Assembly: GCA_910579285.1 (NCBI GenBank)
Contig: CAJTTT010000021.1
Coordinates: 1-62,724 of the forward strand
From: an uncultured Lachnospiraceae bacterium
Lineage (GTDB): Bacteria; Bacillota; Clostridia; Lachnospirales; Lachnospiraceae
DNA: 62,724 bases
Direction: 5' to 3'
Both the position numbers and the translations under genes were made by a program. Below the pieces are notes generated by a model. The model was not told the DNA's origin. It saw nothing but the letters and a program-made list of their open reading frames with translations, and searched no databases. Positions 60,620-62,724 of this stretch are shown here, piece after piece (position 1 is the first letter of the stretch; each line of letters opens with the position of its first letter).

Positions 60620-60979
60620 ATGGGATTGTTTGGCGGTGGCTCCGAAGCGCGAAAGAAAGCAAAAATGTATGCAAAGCTGGAGAAAAACCTGGGTAAAAAG
60701 CTAGATGATGTCAATATGCATTATACCGATGCGGAAACAGGTTTGAATCAAATACATAATTCTTTGGCAGATGGACCAGGAGAAGCGGAAGGAAAGATTA
60801 TAACAGATTTTATCAGCAAAGAAGGCGTCTGGAGCAGCGAGTATAGGAAAATTCTTATGGCGATGCAGAATGCGAAAATAGTTTTGTCAACCAGAAAAAC
60901 AGAAGCAGCATCGTTGAAAACCTACTGGGAGATGCGGGCGGAGCTGGAAGAAGCGAGGGGAGAGAACGAAAATGTCTGA
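60620..60979 (+). CDS. Helical protein downstream of essC, unknown
   Basis: A 119-residue soluble helical protein (MYAKLEKNLGKKLDDVN, YRKILMAMQNAKIVL). The start ATG follows AAAGGAGAGAAAAT. The end overlaps the next gene by 8 bp. Small helical proteins just after essC are often export partners, but no motif allows a family call. Confidence 0.6.
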   Translation: MGLFGGGSEARKKAKMYAKLEKNLGKKLDDVNMHYTDAETGLNQIHNSLADGPGEAEGKIITDFISKEGVWSSEYRKILMAMQNAKIVLSTRKTEAASLKTYWEMRAELEEARGENENV

Positions 60980-61292
60980 ATTTAAAGGAACAGCCGATGC
61001 AATCAGCGCTATCAAAAAAACCCTGGATATCATCCAGACAACATTAGAAGATACCCTTACGAGAGCGGAGGAAGTGCAAAGGTCATTGAATGACGAAACC
61101 GTATGGGCAGGAGAGGCGCAGCTTGTAGGGGCAGCGTTTCTGGATCTGGTCGTGCAGTATCACGGGAAGCTTGCGCCTGCGGAGGAAGGGCCGGTGAGTC
61201 AGGCGAGTAAATCCCTGCAGGAGTATCTGGATGCGGATGATATTTTTTATGAAAACTGGCAGGACTATGTGGATCTGATGGGAATCGGGTAA
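60972..61292 (+). CDS. WXG100-like protein with WAG motif
   Basis: A 106-residue helical protein. The turn DETVWAGEAQLVGAAF keeps the W-x-G pattern of WXG100 proteins, near residue 37. Helix 1 (AISAIKKTLDIIQTTLEDTL) and helix 2 (FLDLVVQYHGKL) flank it. It is probably a second secreted Esx-type protein or a partner of another substrate. It overlaps the preceding gene and has GGGGAGAGAACG upstream. Confidence 0.65.
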   Translation: MSEFKGTADAISAIKKTLDIIQTTLEDTLTRAEEVQRSLNDETVWAGEAQLVGAAFLDLVVQYHGKLAPAEEGPVSQASKSLQEYLDADDIFYENWQDYVDLMGIG

Positions 61293-61303
61293 GGAGGAAG
61301 ACG

Positions 61304-61933
61304 ATGCTGTTTACAAATAATGAAATTGTTTTTCTGACAAGTGTCTCTAAGGGAACCCGTCCTTTCGGCATCCACTACCAGATGCCGGCAAAAGAGGAAA
61401 GGGAAGCGTTCATTGAAGAGGCGATGCAGTCACTGATCAAAAAAGGAATCTTGAATGAGGAGCGGAAGCTGACGAAAGAGGGGGCGGCCATCGTCCGTTT
61501 CTTTGAGCTGTACCGAAATTGCCGCAGGCATGTCACGATCAACAGGGTCAAGGCTGCGATCATGGAAAACGGGAAACTCATAACTGTATGTAAGGATACA
61601 GACTGTTATGAGATGTGTTGTACAGACAGTGCAGCCTTAATGCTTTCACTCTTAAAACAGTCAGAATACCTGTGCCGTGGAGAAGAAAAGGCAGAGCGAG
61701 GCAAATGGTGCGGTGTCATGCCGCAGGAATGGCAGCAGACTATGAGAGAGATGGAAGGCTGTATTCCGATATGCGAATATGAAAATGCCAGACTGAAGGG
61801 AAGAATGCTGTTTTACTGGAAAGGCGGGGAGGGTTATCTGTTAAATCTTGAGCGGATGCGGGTAAGGCGTTTGTCGCCATCTTATATGCGCAGACAGTTA
61901 TACATGATACTGGGAGGAAAAGAAAATGAGTAA
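61304..61933 (+). CDS. Possible EspG/DUF5081-like T7SS chaperone
   Basis: A 209-residue soluble mixed alpha/beta protein. LTNNEIVFLTSVSKG-like N-terminus, IKKGILNEERKLTKEGAAI and VRRLSPSYMRRQLYMIL are the visible blocks; the middle has several Cys. Firmicute T7SS loci often encode an EspG-like chaperone (DUF5081) among the late Esx genes, and length and place fit. I cannot show the family. TAAGGAGGAAGACG precedes the ATG, and the end overlaps the next gene. Confidence 0.45.
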   Translation: MLFTNNEIVFLTSVSKGTRPFGIHYQMPAKEEREAFIEEAMQSLIKKGILNEERKLTKEGAAIVRFFELYRNCRRHVTINRVKAAIMENGKLITVCKDTDCYEMCCTDSAALMLSLLKQSEYLCRGEEKAERGKWCGVMPQEWQQTMREMEGCIPICEYENARLKGRMLFYWKGGEGYLLNLERMRVRRLSPSYMRRQLYMILGGKENE

Positions 61934-62240
61934 GGAAGCGGATGGGAAGGGACAAAAGACGGTTTGTAATCACGAGGCGATGATGGAAGCCTTTACGGAA
62001 CTGTCAAATATACAGACGGCCCTGTTTGGAGCTTATGAGCAGGCGGCGGCTCTTTCAGCGGATTTCTCGGAAAGCTATGAAGGAGAGGCAAAGGAAGAGG
62101 TGATGATCTTTTTAAATAATCTGCCAATACATCTCTACAAGCTGACTCTTTTTTATGGGAAAATGGCGCAGTATGTTTATGTTACAAAAATGTCATTTAA
62201 GACTAGCGACCAGACTATGGCGGACAAACTGGGGGATTAG
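61926..62240 (+). CDS. WXG100-sized protein with YEG turn
   Basis: A 104-residue helical protein. HEAMMEAFTELSNIQTAL, the turn FSESYEGEAKEEVM, and YKLTLFYGKMAQYVY match the two-helix shape of Esx proteins with Y in place of W. It overlaps the chaperone-like gene by 8 bp and follows GGGAGGAAAAG. It is probably a partner for a substrate coded next. Confidence 0.6.
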   Translation: MSKEADGKGQKTVCNHEAMMEAFTELSNIQTALFGAYEQAAALSADFSESYEGEAKEEVMIFLNNLPIHLYKLTLFYGKMAQYVYVTKMSFKTSDQTMADKLGD

Positions 62241-62243
62241 CAG

Positions 62244-62724
62244 ATGGAGACAAAGAGAGTAACAGAGGATTTTGCGGACCGCAGTATCATATCACCGTGG
62301 ACACCTTTTGATATAGCCTATATAATGGAAGAAATAGAGAAGATTTTCGAGGATTGTGATGAGGAACTCGCAAAGGCTCAGATGTCACCGCTGGGTTATG
62401 AGAAACAGCCGATAGATACGATGATAGAACATATGGCGATCCTGATCACCTATGTATTTGACGCTTATCAGCAGTGCTGCAGCGAGCTGGATCATCCACT
62501 GTATGTGGGATTCAAGAACGGAGCCACAGAGACTCTCAGCAATATTGTTCTTGAAGACATTACCACAGACAATACCTTTGAAATGCAGAAATATGTAGAG
62601 GTCTATGATGCAAACGGTCACTATTATACGAGCGAATGTAAGCCGGTACTGACCATGAAGGACTTTCTTGGTCTGAATGCAGTGATGCCGGAAGAGGGAG
62701 CATTTGTAATAGAGAATGTGGAGA
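62244..62724 (+). CDS. Last T7SS operon gene, partial (runs off the right edge)
   Basis: A frame of 160 codons from the ATG at 62244, which lies 4 bp after the previous stop with GGGGGATTAGCAG upstream. It is open to the end. It begins WTPFDIAYIMEEIEKIF and has IEHMAILITYVFDAYQQC, mixed helical and beta blocks, and MKDFLGLNAVMPEEGAF. It has no export signal. It may be the N-terminus of a T7SS substrate or of another accessory part. No family call is possible from this fragment. Confidence 0.6.
   Translation, partial: METKRVTEDFADRSIISPWTPFDIAYIMEEIEKIFEDCDEELAKAQMSPLGYEKQPIDTMIEHMAILITYVFDAYQQCCSELDHPLYVGFKNGATETLSNIVLEDITTDNTFEMQKYVEVYDANGHYYTSECKPVLTMKDFLGLNAVMPEEGAFVIENVE

Noticed and set aside
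1..62724. CRISPR arrays, tRNA or rRNA genes, replication origins
   Set aside because: Reading both strands I saw no regularly spaced short repeats, tRNA-like cloverleaf or rRNA sequence. A dedicated scan could still reveal weak cases.

Overview
The window looks like chromosomal DNA of a gut-type, low-to-mid GC Firmicute, most likely a Lachnospiraceae-like clostridium. The signs are strong AGGAGG-type ribosome binding sites, sigma-A promoters, paired LytTR/GHKL two-component systems, DUF3791/DUF3990 modules, a DUF4358 lipoprotein, an IS30-type transposase, an FlxA-like protein and a Firmicute (b-type) type VII secretion locus. This assignment is by gene content only. I saw no rRNA, tRNA or CRISPR array.

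Layout. 1-600: 5' end of an IS30-family transposase (minus strand, cut by the window edge), an inverted repeat and a terminator. 600-3792: FlxA-like protein and a LytTR/GHKL two-component system, both minus. 4065-6769: a small unknown protein, an MgtC/SapB membrane protein, and a tightly coupled three-gene module (TOPRIM/DUF4435-like protein, DUF4869-like protein, mini P-loop ATPase). 6781-10992: exonuclease III, an SGNH-like protein and an MBOAT acyltransferase (minus), diverging from a DUF4358 lipoprotein. 11148-20527: an acetyltransferase and then a one-strand cluster that looks like a pathway for making, activating and transferring an unusual sugar or polyol (class II aldolase, tandem nucleotidyltransferase, membrane GT-C fused to a uridine-kinase-like domain, HAD phosphatase, GT2, GDPD-like protein, second GT-C). 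20569-24276: a membrane protein, then TSCPD protein, MurG and Pgi. 24286-32791: accessory region with two DUF3990 (ADP-ribosyltransferase-like) modules flanking an XRE regulator, an AraC/MATE pair, a PerR/Fur-type regulator with a self-located box, a soluble CZB chemoreceptor and a lipoprotein.

32777-41985: a LytTR/GHKL system whose kinase lacks a sensor domain, diverging from four ABC half-transporters arranged A1-B1-A2-B2. A 21-bp-period direct repeat precedes the ABC operon, a structured leader lies in its 5' region and another structured element lies between the two pairs. The ATPase halves of B1 and B2 are almost identical DNA over 839 bp although their membrane halves have diverged, which indicates gene conversion. 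42021-45695: an XRE protein with a Gly/Ala/Ser-rich repeat tail, an LD-carboxypeptidase, an orphan FeoB-associated Cys-rich protein, endonuclease IV and an esterase.

45804-62724: a type VII secretion (ESX/T7SSb) operon that runs off the right edge. Machine genes are an EsaA-like protein, EssA-like protein, YukD/EsaB-like protein, EssB and EssC. Substrates and helpers are three WXG100-sized proteins with different turn motifs, LXG-associated small helical proteins, an LXG-like toxin candidate and a possible EspG-like chaperone. An effector-type island (toxin candidate, lipoprotein, RCC1-like propeller, coiled coil) sits inside the machine operon between the EssA-like and EsaB-like genes. The best candidates for little-described biology are this variant T7SS with its internal cargo island, the HTH-DUF3990 fusion with its own operator, the TOPRIM/ATPase triad, the GT-C-kinase sugar cluster, and the duplicated LytTR-linked ABC array with its structured RNAs.
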